Below, piece after piece: positions 50,807 to 62,106 of a stretch of DNA of 64,000 nt. The DNA is taken from the NCBI GenBank assembly GCA_012862575.1, contig BLSF01000010.1:310001-374000 (forward strand). The letters are read 5' to 3'. The notes below the pieces were generated by a model. That model ran no database searches and had not been told where the DNA came from. It saw nothing but the letters and a program-made list of their open reading frames with translations. Source of the DNA: Parietichytrium sp. I65-24A. Taxonomy: Eukaryota > Sar > Bigyra > Thraustochytrida > Thraustochytriidae. The number at the start of each line of letters is the position of its first letter. Within the stretch, counting starts at the first letter, position 1. The position numbers were made by a program, and so were the translations under genes.

Positions 50807-52613
50807 CATGATAATCATGATGTAGCTTCAGTAGCTTCCCGGGCCTGCTGCCGACGCGTGTTTCGAAACATTCCACGCTACCTGGTACAGTGTCTCCAGT
50901 GGCACTGTGCTGTGGTGGAAGTGTATGGGGTGGAAGTGTATGGGGTGGCTTGCGATAAGCCTTGGCTCACTTGTCCGTCGCCGTCCACGGCACCGTGACC
51001 ACACAGCATGATTGCATACTCGTACCGGAGGATGGGAGATCGCCAAGTTTATCCATTTTAACGAGCGAGACAAGTTCTTTTTACCCACTGTCTCTAACTT
51101 ACCGAGCAGTCTTTCGCAGTCTTTCCAACTTTTACCAACACACATCGTCTCTGCTTTTCACAGTCAATCAATCAATCAAAAGCAATCAAATTTTTTCTTT
51201 TGTTCACAATCCACATGGTTCAATCAAACAAAAAGTTGTCTTGTTGTTTTTACAAAGCTCCCTCCTCACAGTCGACGGATGCAGAACAATTGTTACTGTC
51301 CTCCCTATGTCAGGGCTAGCCACGCGACTCACAAACTCGACGAAACAAAACAGAAAGGACAGAACGCGCGCAGCTAAGAGCAGCCATCAAACTCATAAGC
51401 GCACACCTGTGGAGAGGGTAGCACAATGGCCGATTGTATATCCTACTCACAGTCAATAGTGCTGAGAGCGAGTACTAGCTGAGTGCTTATGAGTTGGACT
51501 GTATGGTACTCGGGTACTGACAGAGTACTAGCGGCCAAGTGGTGGCCAAGGAACGCCCAACTAGCCAGAAGGAGCACAAATTTCATAGAAGAGACCTAGA
51601 TTCTCGACTAAGCTTACAGATAACTTACTGCAGTACTGAGTAACCAACTCACAAGTGACGATAACAATGCAGAGATTATGGGCGGGACGTGATGCAATCA
51701 ACGCCTCCGTGCATGGCATGCGTTGAGGGTCAAAAAAAACACGAGCCAAGGCTTTGCCGCGATGAATGAATTTCTCTGAAGCAGTGCAAAATTCATGTCA
51801 GAAGCCGCAGCGAGACAACTGAGACAAGACAGCACGTGAGGCAAAGCGCTCGCGTGGCAAATCAATTCACGGCGGGCTGTGTCCTTCAGTAGCGTTACAT
51901 GGGGTCCAGCGATAGCCAACATGCCACTCTCGATCTGACAGGGACTGACAGTGAAGAGCAGATTTGCTTTCATCCATTGGACATTACAAACTTGGCAAAC
52001 CACACTCATCAATCACACCAACTGTATGTACGTGTAAAGCACGGCTCGAGCATCCACGGGCTAATACGATGCTCTTGGACTCATTGTCAATAGTCCGATC
52101 GAAGTCGCAAACCTAAACCGGTACAAAATATCTTTTCAGGTGATTGATTGACGGAAAGTGTCGTGACCTGCCGTACAGGTTCAAGGTAGGTAGTGCACTG
52201 GTGTGCGTTTGCGTTGTCGGCAATCGCGAATGAATCTTTGCGTCCCCGATGCAGACAAAGGTACTCACAATCAGTTACTGGTAGAGGCGCTGGTATGTAA
52301 TTGCTGTGATGAACTTCGAAGAATTGAAACGGGTCAACGTTTGCCACTTTCAATCAAGCTGCCACGGTGAAACTGCTAGAGGTGGGAAGAGCCGGGACGG
52401 TTGGGTTGGTGGCGGCCGCTCTGCCTGATTGTGAGATTGACAACAAAGAGTTGATTGAGCCGCTGTGGGTAGTGGTGAAGTTCAAAAAGGCGTGCGCACG
52501 AATGGCGTGTGCTTTTAAGGACACATTGTGTGAATTGGGTTCTGTTGAGAAAAATAGAAGACGAAAAAAGATACATTGTTGACAGGTTGATTTGGCTGCG
52601 AGGTGCAATGCTA

Positions 52614-54392
52614 CTAGGTACAAACTTCATCCGGTAATGTGTACTTGTTTCTCCAATTTTCTTTTGGAATTTCAGAGCGGTCCTGCTGGAGCTGCCCATT
52701 GCATTCGCCCCACTTGGCAGAATTCCATGTGAATGCAAAGTGCTTGCAAAAGTCTTCAGCAACTGAGAAGAAAGGGTTTACCTGACCAGCTTTGTCGCGC
52801 TTGGTGTGCTTGAAGAGGCTCTCGCTCTTCATCGTGCAAACAAGTGAGTCATACACACTTGGCGTTTTGTCCTTTTGGTAGAGCTTGAGAAAGGCAAAGA
52901 GGTGTGCAAGTGCCGAAATGTAATCTCTCTGGAAATCCTCGTAGTACATGGTGAAAACGGGATAGCCATCGCCGTAACGGAGAGGGCGGATATCATAGCT
53001 GAACATCTCGCTCATGTCACGGAGCCGTTTGCCCTGATAGTTTTTGTTTCCGTTTCCCTCAAAAACAACAGTGCTCCGAGTCTTGGCGTTGTAGCCATTA
53101 AGGCCCTCCCAATAGTGTACAAATTGATTAAACGAGTGGGCGAGACTTTGCGCTCTATTGATTCCTTCTCCAAGCAGATATGCATTCGAGGCCACACCAG
53201 TGTGACTCTGCCCTGACTGAATGCGATTAAGCTCTGCCAAGATTGAGTCAAAAGGGGACCTAAGGATAAGAATCGAGGCCTTGAATTTGCCAGATTTGTT
53301 TGGGTTCCCGGACTTCCACAGCGGAAAATGCGACTTAACTACTGATGTTTTCGGGTCCTGCGGGTTCAGAAGCTCTCCTTGGAAGCCCTGATTGAAAGCA
53401 AGTTTCTTATCTTCGTACAACGACCCGGTGAACTTTCGTGTACCTGCTCGAATTAGAGTTCGCATCCACGTGTTCCCCGCACCCGGAAAGCTCACCAAGA
53501 AGAGCTTTGCAATCGCAGAGTGTTCATCAAAGAAGCCTGGCTTCTCAATGCAAGTCGATGGAATGCACTTGATGCCCTCGTTGTTGAGTCTATCCAGAGC
53601 TTCTTTTGCCATGGAGGCAATCTGTGATCTGGTGCGCTGCTCCCTGGCAGAAAATTTGGAATGAAACGGAGCTTGAAACCACGAGGAGCGCATTGTCATG
53701 CGGTCGACACCAAAGCCGTCCTGAATAGACAAGAGGGAACTTGGCGCCTTGCCAGCTTCGCCCTTCCCTTCCTGGACGACCCAAGTCGGTGTCTCGACGT
53801 TCTTCAGAATGTCCGAGATAACCGAGCCCTGATTGTACGTCACTTTCGACTCAACCTTCTTGCCGTAAAGGTACTCCGCTTCTGCCACCTCCTCGTCGTA
53901 AGAGTCGGGGTCAGGGCTATCAGAGCTCGATTTCCAAAAGGGGGCCATCGGACTCCATGCCATTTGAGAAAACGAGTCGCCCAAACCAGACCCGAACTCG
54001 ACGCCAGTTTGCCAAGCGTTCGAAGCACGATCCACCATTGCGTGGCTGTAACTTGCGACAGTCTCTAGCTGGAAGAGCGGTCCCGCTATCAAGCTTGTGA
54101 GGAGTATATACGACAATATTTGAAGGCTGAGCACTGCTTTCGGAAATTGTGTCTCCCCTGGAATATACTCGTCATCGCCGATGATAAATGACAAAGCTGC
54201 CTTTGCTACATCAACAGGAGAGCCCAGCTTTCTTGCATTTTCAAGTGCCTTCTTCTTTCTCTTCACCTTTTTCTTTTCTGATTCGCTCTTGTCAAACTGC
54301 TCTAGTCCCGTCACTTGCTCAGTGTCAGAAATGTTCTCCGTTGCGGCATTCTTCACCAACGGTCTTTTCAGTGCCGAAGTCACGTTATGCAT
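52614..54392 (-). CDS. Membrane-anchored sulfotransferase (WSCD-like)
   Basis: The 592-residue protein has a basic N-terminus (KKKVKRKKKALENARK), one membrane helix near 85-105 (AVLSLQILSYILLTSLIAGP) and a sulfotransferase domain in the C-terminal 300 residues. The 5'-phosphosulfate loop reads LVSFPGAGNTWMRTLIR and the 3'-phosphate motif ILILRSPFDSILAELNR, with VVKSHFPLWK between them; this order fits WSCD1/2-type sulfotransferases using PAPS. A type II Golgi enzyme that sulfates glycans or proteins is inferred. The end is IPKENWRNKYTLPDEVCT. No WSC domain is visible; the region between helix and catalytic domain is unassigned. The ATG at 54392 is the first in frame. Confidence 0.82.
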   Translation of the reverse strand: MHNVTSALKRPLVKNAATENISDTEQVTGLEQFDKSESEKKKVKRKKKALENARKLGSPVDVAKAALSFIIGDDEYIPGETQFPKAVLSLQILSYILLTSLIAGPLFQLETVASYSHAMVDRASNAWQTGVEFGSGLGDSFSQMAWSPMAPFWKSSSDSPDPDSYDEEVAEAEYLYGKKVESKVTYNQGSVISDILKNVETPTWVVQEGKGEAGKAPSSLLSIQDGFGVDRMTMRSSWFQAPFHSKFSAREQRTRSQIASMAKEALDRLNNEGIKCIPSTCIEKPGFFDEHSAIAKLFLVSFPGAGNTWMRTLIRAGTRKFTGSLYEDKKLAFNQGFQGELLNPQDPKTSVVKSHFPLWKSGNPNKSGKFKASILILRSPFDSILAELNRIQSGQSHTGVASNAYLLGEGINRAQSLAHSFNQFVHYWEGLNGYNAKTRSTVVFEGNGNKNYQGKRLRDMSEMFSYDIRPLRYGDGYPVFTMYYEDFQRDYISALAHLFAFLKLYQKDKTPSVYDSLVCTMKSESLFKHTKRDKAGQVNPFFSVAEDFCKHFAFTWNSAKWGECNGQLQQDRSEIPKENWRNKYTLPDEVCT

Positions 54393-56403
54393 TCTGCCAG
54401 GCGCCTTACAAACCCTCGCAGCTTGTGCTCGCAGCAGCTAAACCCCTCTTCTTAGTTACAGCCCAACTCTTTCTTTCCAACTCTCCACCCCCACGAGCGA
54501 TGGTCCGTCCCCTGGCCTAGACGACCCGCCTCATCCACCAAAATGATGAAGACACCACGCCGTCCTAGTTGCTAGACCGTGCGTGATTGCTTGGCAGGCT
54601 TCGTCCACGGAGCAGCCGATCGACTGATTGACTGACTGGCTGGCTGACTTTTGATAGGCTGTTTGGCAGAGAGGGCAGAGAGGGCAGAGCGTCGAGCGAT
54701 TCTCCGATCCTCTGTTCTCTCTGACTGTGACAATCACAGCATGTACGACTTCCGAGTCCCGCTGTCTTGGACTCTTCGAGCTTGCTCTTTCTTCCTCTTC
54801 GGATCACGATGGATCTCGCTGCCTTCGCCAACCTTGACCATCGGAAACATCGGAAGCAAAGAGAGAGAGAGTAGAGAGAGACAGAGAGAGAGAAAGAAAG
54901 AAACAAAGTGACCAAAGTGACCCCCAACTTTTAGTTCACCGCTGGTCTACTCTACACGGAGCTACCCCTTCCTACTAGCCGAGATAGCTCATCATCATCA
55001 TTCACCCTTTTGAGGTAGCGGGATGGATAGCTCACCGTCAATAGACTGACAGAAGTTAGATAAGAATTTCACGCAAGAGGTGCCTGTCTACTGCGAAATT
55101 TGCTGAGTTGAAAAAGTATGCTGCAACGTCGGCTCTAAAGACGTTTGAGTAAAGAGACCTCCAGAGTAACATAACTGGTAGTACTCAGATGTACTCAGCA
55201 CTCACTGTCAGATAAGAGAACGAGGAAAAGTGGACCATAGAATACCATAGCTCCACTGAATATGCTCATCAGTGAAGGCTGTACTCTAGTTGCTAGTCCA
55301 CTGCTCCAAGCGAGCACTATTATCGATCTTGATAGGTAATAGGTAATATTGAAGGGATGGGACAGATGTCCTGGCAGAATTCATTCAGATGAATTTCAAT
55401 TGAGGATCCAGAAAGGCTTTTTTTTAATCTTCACGGAGTTCACGGAGACAGCAGAAGGGGCCGCAGCATACCTGTGACCGCTGTGAGCCGCGATATCGCA
55501 TAGACTTCGTGCGGGTGATTGAGGTGGAATCTGGCCCGTAACGTCCCGGGCGGGAGTGACGGCATCAGGACGAGCAGTGCTACCGGTACAGGTACACATA
55601 GGTACACCCCGATTTCAGGTGTTGAGAGTCACTTACGCGTGATCCAAGATGGCAATCCAAGGAGGAGCGAGTTTTGTTGTTGCTGTTAGCACGTGCAGTT
55701 GCCTCGAGTACAAAAGATAAAAGCCATGGGCGTCTGTTAAAGCCCTCTTCACATTTGACATACTGCTGTACCTCCGGACATTGAAAGGTGCGCTTGTGTT
55801 CGCATCGGCGTGGTGCTTGGTTGGCAGCAAGCAATTCTCCGCAGCGGTCCTTGATCCAAATTTAGCTTGACATGTGAAAATGAAATGATTTGACGATTAC
55901 GAAATTCTTGAGTGTTGCTATCTGATTGACGATGACGAATCACGCCTCATTCTCTTTTTGCAAGCAAAGCTTGTGACAAGAGTTCGAGACTCTTGCCGCG
56001 CTGGTTCTCGTGCTGTGATGCGTCGGAACTTGTGGTTCCCTGCATACCTCTTTCAGCGAGAAATCACATTCAAGTTTGCTTTCACCAGGTCGCCCGCGTT
56101 GAGGAAAGAAGCATGCGAGTGCATCTGCCGGGTCATGAGAAGCGCTCTTGAATGACAGCAGGTCCGAGGGAGCAGCTGATTGTTTACGCTGGAAATTCCA
56201 AAACGGATTCTGTCAAAGGATATATTTTTACTATGTTGACTTTGTAGCCTACAGGTTGGTTGAGTACGTACAGCCCTCTTATGTTTGATGTTTGCGAGGA
56301 AGCGATTTGGTGTGTATATTCGGCTCGTTGATAGTTGGTTTGTGAATGAAAAGGGCAGGCAACGAGCAGAAGCAGAACTTCTTCGTTCCGTCACAATGCG
56401 GCT
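54393..56403. other. Intergenic region, no gene seen
   Basis: Two kilobases with AGAGAGAGAAAGAAAG runs near 54860-54900, ATCATCATCATT at 54990-55000, and reverse copies of the recurring motif near 55030-55044 and 55199-55213. A few 60-110-codon frames show no domain. It should hold the sulfotransferase promoter and the 3' UTR of the 56404 gene. Confidence 0.45.
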
Positions 56404-57477
56404 TTATTTCGCGTCGTCGTCTTCATTGTTGTCGTCTTCATCATTGTCTTCATCGTCATCGTCATCCTCCTCCTCTTCGAACACAAAATCCTCATCATCG
56501 TCATCGTCATCTTCATCCGAGTCCCCAAATTGATCGATAAGTCGTTCACGTAGCATCCCAAACTCTGGTTGTGAGATATCTGACTCTGAGGCACCTGCAG
56601 CCAGAGCTCGGCTACGTTGTTGCATTGCATTCCGATACAAGCGCTGGTAGTGCATCTGCAGCTCCATCTGGTATCCCGGACGATGCCAACTGATGCCACC
56701 ATCATCTTCAACGTCGCTCATGTCCTCTGGTTGCTCTTTTTCGGACTCCTTTGTTGAGCCATTTTTGAACCACTCATAAGAACACATATTGAGCACGTAA
56801 ATCGAAACTTCAGCGGGAAGCATGTTGAGCGGCGAGCCCTCACGGTTCGAAACGAGCATCAGGGCTTTCGCGGCTCTACGGAAGGAAGCTGGGAACCTCT
56901 CATGAATTGCAGGCACCGGCCTCCACATAGTGTATCGGACGCCATAAGAGATCCTTCCCACAAACTCACGATTTGGGCGCCAGCCGTGTCCCCACATCCC
57001 TCGCAAAGCGAATGGCCTAGGAACAACATGCGCAGCTCCAGGATAGATTTTAATAAACCGATCTTCGTTGTTGTGCGAAGCACGCTCATTGTCGTAGACT
57101 ATGGCGCTGTCTGTCTCCAGTGCAGAGTGAATGTAAAGCCCAAGTTTCTTGCCGTACTTGACAATCACCTTCTCCTGGAAATGCAAGTGCGTGAGCGTCC
57201 TGCTCCGAGGCTTCACCCCCTTGTACACCATTTTCCACTGCGAACGGTCTACTTCCTTGTCGATATGGCCACCCTGAGCTACCCATACGGTGAGAGGGCC
57301 TAGGTCACCTCGGACCCACACTCCAGTCACCTCTATGTAGTCAATCGGGTTCGTGGTCTTGACTCCCACGTCGAACATGATCCCTGAAAAGGTGTGATCT
57401 TCATAATCTTTGGTGTCCACTTCAAACGTCTGATGCACAGTGTAATCAGCGGTGTCCTTCAGCTCCAAGTAAGCCAT
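56404..57477 (-). CDS. Conserved protist-type protein with acidic tail
   Basis: The 357-residue protein starts at the ATG at 57477 (MAYLELKDTADYTVHQTFEV). The core (residues 20-210) has beta-rich motifs: FSGIMFDVGVKTTNPIDYIEV, then VWVRGDLGPLTVWVAQGGH, GKKLGLYIHSALETDSAIVY, GAAHVVPRPFALRGMWGHGW and RISYGVRYTMW. I recall similar sequences in stramenopile proteins of unknown function but no named domain; the strands and VRG motif recall a PHR or jelly-roll-like fold. A helical stretch (LQMHYQRLYRNAMQQRSRAL) precedes a C-terminal tail of about 40 Asp/Glu residues. That tail is coded by GAT/GAC/GAG repeats, so it may vary in length. Function unknown. Confidence 0.75.
   Translation of the reverse strand: MAYLELKDTADYTVHQTFEVDTKDYEDHTFSGIMFDVGVKTTNPIDYIEVTGVWVRGDLGPLTVWVAQGGHIDKEVDRSQWKMVYKGVKPRSRTLTHLHFQEKVIVKYGKKLGLYIHSALETDSAIVYDNERASHNNEDRFIKIYPGAAHVVPRPFALRGMWGHGWRPNREFVGRISYGVRYTMWRPVPAIHERFPASFRRAAKALMLVSNREGSPLNMLPAEVSIYVLNMCSYEWFKNGSTKESEKEQPEDMSDVEDDGGISWHRPGYQMELQMHYQRLYRNAMQQRSRALAAGASESDISQPEFGMLRERLIDQFGDSDEDDDDDDEDFVFEEEEDDDDDEDNDEDDNNEDDDAK
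56406..56524. repeat. GAY/GAR trinucleotide tract encoding an acidic tail
   Basis: Impure GAC/GAT/GAG/GAA repeats (read on the minus strand) encode the Asp/Glu tail of the conserved protein. Confidence 0.8.
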
Positions 57478-59041
57478 GTCTCCGTCGCTCTTTGCCGCAG
57501 CTGTCTGTCCCGTAGCCCGCTCCTCGTTTGGGTTCCAACAAACTCTGTGCAAAAGTCCTCCGAGCGCCAAGCGCCTCGCCGTCACACTCTCCGAAAACCA
57601 ACCTCCGACCCCGCAGCGCAGAGTCACTTGCCACGCTGTCCCGAGCTCGAGAGCTCGAGAGTTCGAGTGCTCGAGTGCTTGCTACTGGAAAGAGCGTAGA
57701 CTGACCCGAACTCGTGCGCCTTGAGCTGTGCTCTTTTTCCGATTGCCACAGTGACGGTGGATGGTCAATGGTCAATGGGCAATGGTCATGATTGTCACGA
57801 TAGTCACGATCCCAGCCTGAGTTTAGTTTGCCTGTGAGGAGAGTGAAGAGGATCATGCTCATCGACCATCAACTGTAAGTTCACACTAGCCCTCGGCCCT
57901 TTTCGCAGTGGGGATGGATAGGATAGGATGGATCATGATGGAACATAGATAGACAGATGTCATGGCAGGTGAGGATCATCGTGTTGCGACATGGTAGACT
58001 ATCGCGATTGCTTAGACACACCACTCAACATCACTCGGCCAACTGTAGGACCGTGCTGCTGGGCTGCTCTGCTCTCAGAAATAGAGTGTGAGTGTAAGTG
58101 AGTTAGTTAGTGAGTGAGTGAGTGCGACCCATGGTCCAATCTTCGTAAAGAAAGGAGTCGCCAAGAAAGTTGCTCTCTAGTCTACTAGTACCGGTAGCTA
58201 GCTGTTGATACTACACATTGCAATGTATTAGACAGTAGAGTATTCGACTACTACGTGTAAAACGAGTCGCACAGAAATTTCTACGGTATGGTGCGACAAT
58301 TACAAGGTCACACCCTTCAATTATGCTGTAACCATAGCCTTGCTCGTAGTCCTTTTTCAAAAGCGCTTCACATACTAAGCCTCTACTGTGTTTGTTGACC
58401 CACGCAATTCAGCGCCACGAATGACTCTTCGTTACGTATTGAAGGATTATAATTGCGATAATGACAACATCATCTGAGACCCCTTGTCACGTCCAAGTTC
58501 TCCGTCTCCCTGAAAATGTACTGAATTGATATGTACACTTACACTTCCCTGAAAGCACTGATAGATATTGATAGATACTGATAGCCCTGATACAAACTTC
58601 ATTCATCATCATTCATTTGAATTCATCCATTCGTCAAATCCATCAAATTCAACATTCATCAATCACAGATTTCCATGCTCGCGCAATTCACGCAATGGCA
58701 TTCATCGTATGTTTACACTTTCCAGCTCCAGTGAGAACAAATTACGCGACTTTACAATGGCAATCATTCGAAAGAACAAGTGAGAGAGAAACCTTGCTTC
58801 GCACTCTTCGCACTGTCAATTTTTGTCAACTAGAGTTGATCTCGATCAATCTTGAATCAACATGAATCAATCAACTCAAAAAGGCTTTTCAAATTCGAAA
58901 ACAACAAGTGAGTATAAGTGAGTGCTTGGCAAAGAGAGAGAAGAGAGGGAACGGGCAGAGCGCGAGACCCACGGCACGACACTCCTGGCAGCGCATGACA
59001 GCTTAGAGTCGGTAGCAAGGAGTTGGTTGGTGCGCCGGGCC
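57478..59041. other. Divergent intergenic region, no gene seen
   Basis: Contains GGTCAATGG/GTCATGATTG units near 57758-57800, GTGAGTGTAAGTGAG-type repeats at 58084-58122, GATAGATATTGATAGATACTG near 58560-58585, TTCATCATTCATT runs near 58600-58625, and CACTGTCAA at 58811-58819. The frame of the next gene is open to 58922 upstream of its ATG but only from a GTG. Confidence 0.5.
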
Positions 59042-59068
59042 ATGTACGAGGAGCTGGATGCCGTGGAC

Positions 59069-59103
<35 letters not shown>

Positions 59104-61999
59104 CGATGAGCGGGTGGAATCGTCGCAAAATGAGGGCGAGGAGCAGCAGCAGCTGATGCTGCAAGAAGACGACTCAGAGACGCAGCGGAAGACCCCGAAA
59201 GCGCGGCGCCAACCGCTGTACAAGAGGCTGAAATCGCTTACCAAGCTATCGAAAGAGCAGGAGGACTTTATCCGAGAATGCAACGCAGAAGTTGGGAGCT
59301 CCACACCTGGAACGCACGTGAGCCAATGGTTTCTCCCTCCCAACCCGACGAGAGAAATGCGGAGCGTCCCGACGGCATACTACTTGAGAAAGGTATTTGT
59401 TTGGGAGCCGCTAAAGCAGTTTGGCCCAGACATTATCCGGGGGTTGGTTTGCCCACATTGCAGTAGCCTTGTGGGGTTTCAAGATGTCAAGTGTAATGTG
59501 CGCGCGGTGCTAGAACTGAACAACTTTTTTTTTGTAGCGTATAAAACGATGACTTGCGCAAATTGCAAGCGAACGTTCACAAATGCTGATGAGCAAGTTG
59601 TGGCACAGCTTCCTCTGACGGTTCGCCTAACTTTCAATTTCGTATTTGGCCAGCGCCTCGTCCTTACCTGCTCGTTTGCAGACCATCTTGTGCAACTCTA
59701 TGACAAACTCGGCCCCTTTAACACCGCGAGTATTCTGAACGCCTCCTACGAGGGTCAATACGAAGAGCGCAAATTAAAGTACCTGGCGCAAAATACGAGA
59801 ACCATGTATCTCGCGCGGCAAACAGTTTTGGCGGAGTCTGAAAACGAGATTTGGGACCCAGAAACATTCGCCGAGCACGGAGGCCGCGTACTTACCGAGT
59901 TGCAGAAGAAGCGCTTTACGGAAGCAGAAGAGGCAATGCATGTCTTTGTTTCCGATATCCCTGGCCTCGGAGCCAGCAAAGCGGACACGCTTGGCAACCT
60001 GCGGTCACATCCAGATTTCGAGCACACGAAATTATTTCAAGACATGGAGGGGGATGGGTTTGTTCACGCCTACCACCTTGCGAAACTACCAATCGAGTCA
60101 GTTGCTCGAGACGAACGGGGAATTGCAGACTGTTGCATCTTGGTGGGCAAGAAGAAGTCGGAGGTCACAAGGGAGAGGGCCCGCACTCGAGTGTACATGC
60201 AGGCGAAGAAGTGGGTAACTGCCGCGAGAAATGCTCTCAATTTGCGATATCATATGGACGTCTTTGAGTTAGAGCGAACGGTGCAGGAGAGGGTAGAAAT
60301 CACACGACAGAATACCGCTGCGTTGGAGAGAATGAAACAAGCTGGAGTAAACAACGTCTGGAATTCTGACTTTGAACCCTTTGGAGACTACAAAGATCCA
60401 GGCGGATACAATGGTTACAAATTTTCAACCTCAACAATCGCGGATATTGTTCAAAACATCGTCAGAAGGAAAAAGGTTTCGCCGTCCGCGAAAGCCAGCG
60501 GTGCGGAGGGTCAAACCGCCAACGCTGGGGGGCTTGAGAGTGCTGAGAACACCCATGGCCCAAATCAGCCCAGTCACAGCGCCGATGACCCCCCTCCCGA
60601 ACCCGATCTCCGGACCCTCGTAGAAACGGCCGATCAGCGATCTCACATCACTCTGCCAATCCGGGTCAATCTTGCCGAGAACCGGCCGCTGGTCATTGAG
60701 TTATTAGAAAAGTCTCACGACAAAATAGATCACGTCTTTCAGGGGGCTACCATGAAGAACGTGCACGACCTCAACTACAGAATTATATGCAAAACTTGTT
60801 TTGCTACTCGGCAGGATCACTTGCCTCAAGAAAAATTCGGCATGAATTGCACAAGGCCCAAGCGCAATCCTGCAACGCTCAACTTGGCTGATATTCCGGG
60901 TTCGTACTTCAAGCGCCCGCAAAAGCCGTTAAATTTGGACCCAAATGACCAGGAAACACCCATTCCACCCTCCAAAAAGCGACCATTGATGAGGAACTCC
61001 CCAGCAACACTGATGGCGCTTTTGGATCAACTTTGGCCACAACTGCAGGAGACCAAGCGGCTTCCAGTAACGTTTTCTCATCTACACCTCCAACCTCAGG
61101 AGCTAGAATGTGTATCGAGTCTCGCAAGTCTGATGCAAGTTGTGCGCTCCAGCACAAACTTTGGAGCCATGAGGGAACGAGACGGTGACCTTCCATTGGA
61201 TTTGCGCACTGACCTGCCATACGAAGACAGAATCCTGGCGTCCGATTTGTGCAGATTGCTAGGTATTCCGCACACAATATTTGGAACGGTGACCACTCCC
61301 AATGAGAAGTCGGTGAGAGCCTTTTTAAACACCTTGCCAGAACTTCAAGACACCAAAATTTGGAGCAGCCCCGATGTGGGGCGGGTGAGCTTGGTGTACC
61401 CGATTTCACGCGAAGGGCTTGCTCATGAGATGCACAATTTAGTACCTGTTCCGATCAATGTACTAGACGGTCTGGAGCCAGTGCAAATACTGTTGTCTGT
61501 AGGAATGATTGTCGTGCCGATATACAGCGAGTCAGGTTATTGGGTTCTGGTGGTTGTCAAGCCCAAACTGAAAAAAATGCTGTTGTACGACTCTTTGATG
61601 TCTCACTGCGCCCCTTTGACGGAAAGTGACAAGAAAATTTTCGAGCGAATCTTTGCGATGCTGCTCCGTCATCAAGAGACATTCAATACAGGCACGGCCA
61701 AGCACTCTGCGCAGCTGACTGAAGACTTTCCGGAATGGAGGTGTACGCGTGCCAAGTGTCAATCTCAAAAGTCTGTCGTCGATAGTGGCATAATTGCCAT
61801 CGGAAATCTTCTTTCCATCATGGAGGATCTTCCTGTTCACCCCCATTATGAACAAGACGACATTCGACAAGTACGATGCAGGATGGCTTTGGAGATTGTG
61901 AAAAAGCTGTGGCCCATCACACTCACTGCTTCGGACCTGTATAAGCAAGTGTTCGAGGAGACAGAAGCAAGTCTTAACAATAAGCGCGTCAAATCTTGA
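59042..61999 (+). CDS. Transposon-derived-looking protein: zinc-ribbon (DUF6729-like) plus degenerate Ulp1-like protease
   Basis: The 985-residue protein is one intact frame. After an N-terminal polyQ and acidic region, residues 95-330 resemble the DUF6729-type module of transposon-encoded proteins: PPNPTREMRSVPTAYYLRKV, DIIRGLVCPHCSSLVGFQD, MTCANCKRTFTNAD (two CxxC pairs) and QLPLTVRLTFNFVFG. A further Cys-containing segment follows near 600 (ICKTCF). The C-terminal 190 residues look like a Ulp1/C48 peptidase: GYWVLVVV, LLYDS, and VVDSGIIAIGNLLS. In active Ulp1-like enzymes these read HW, D and DCG, so His is Tyr (about 833) and Cys is Ser (about 915); catalysis is probably lost. No transposase is attached. 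A long intact frame with a dead protease suggests host co-option. The ATG at 59042 is used. Confidence 0.7.
59071..59102 (+). repeat. CAG trinucleotide tract
   Basis: About ten CAG codons encode glutamines at residues 11-20 of the zinc-ribbon/Ulp1-like protein, a further example of N-terminal polyQ in this genome. Confidence 0.9.
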
Positions 62000-62106
62000 C
62001 CTTCACTCTGCTTGGGAAGAATCAGGGGCGATGCCCCTACCTTTTTCCTTTCGCCTCCAACATAAAAGATGTACAACTATTTCATTGCGTTTTTAGTTTG
62101 CGCTTT

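Larger units (their letters stand above)
49287..52613. other. Longest gene-free region, with tandem repeats
   Basis: I find no convincing gene in these 3.3 kb. It holds (AAATC)n at 50160-50182, (GGCT)n at 50361-50398, a 41-base duplication at 50725-50806, ATGATCATGAT words near 50800, and recurring-motif copies near 51443-51458 (reverse), 51943-51960 and 52080-52094 (reverse). GTAC palindromes occur near 49857-49870 and 51506-51530. Small frames of 60-165 codons have no domain. Confidence 0.45.
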
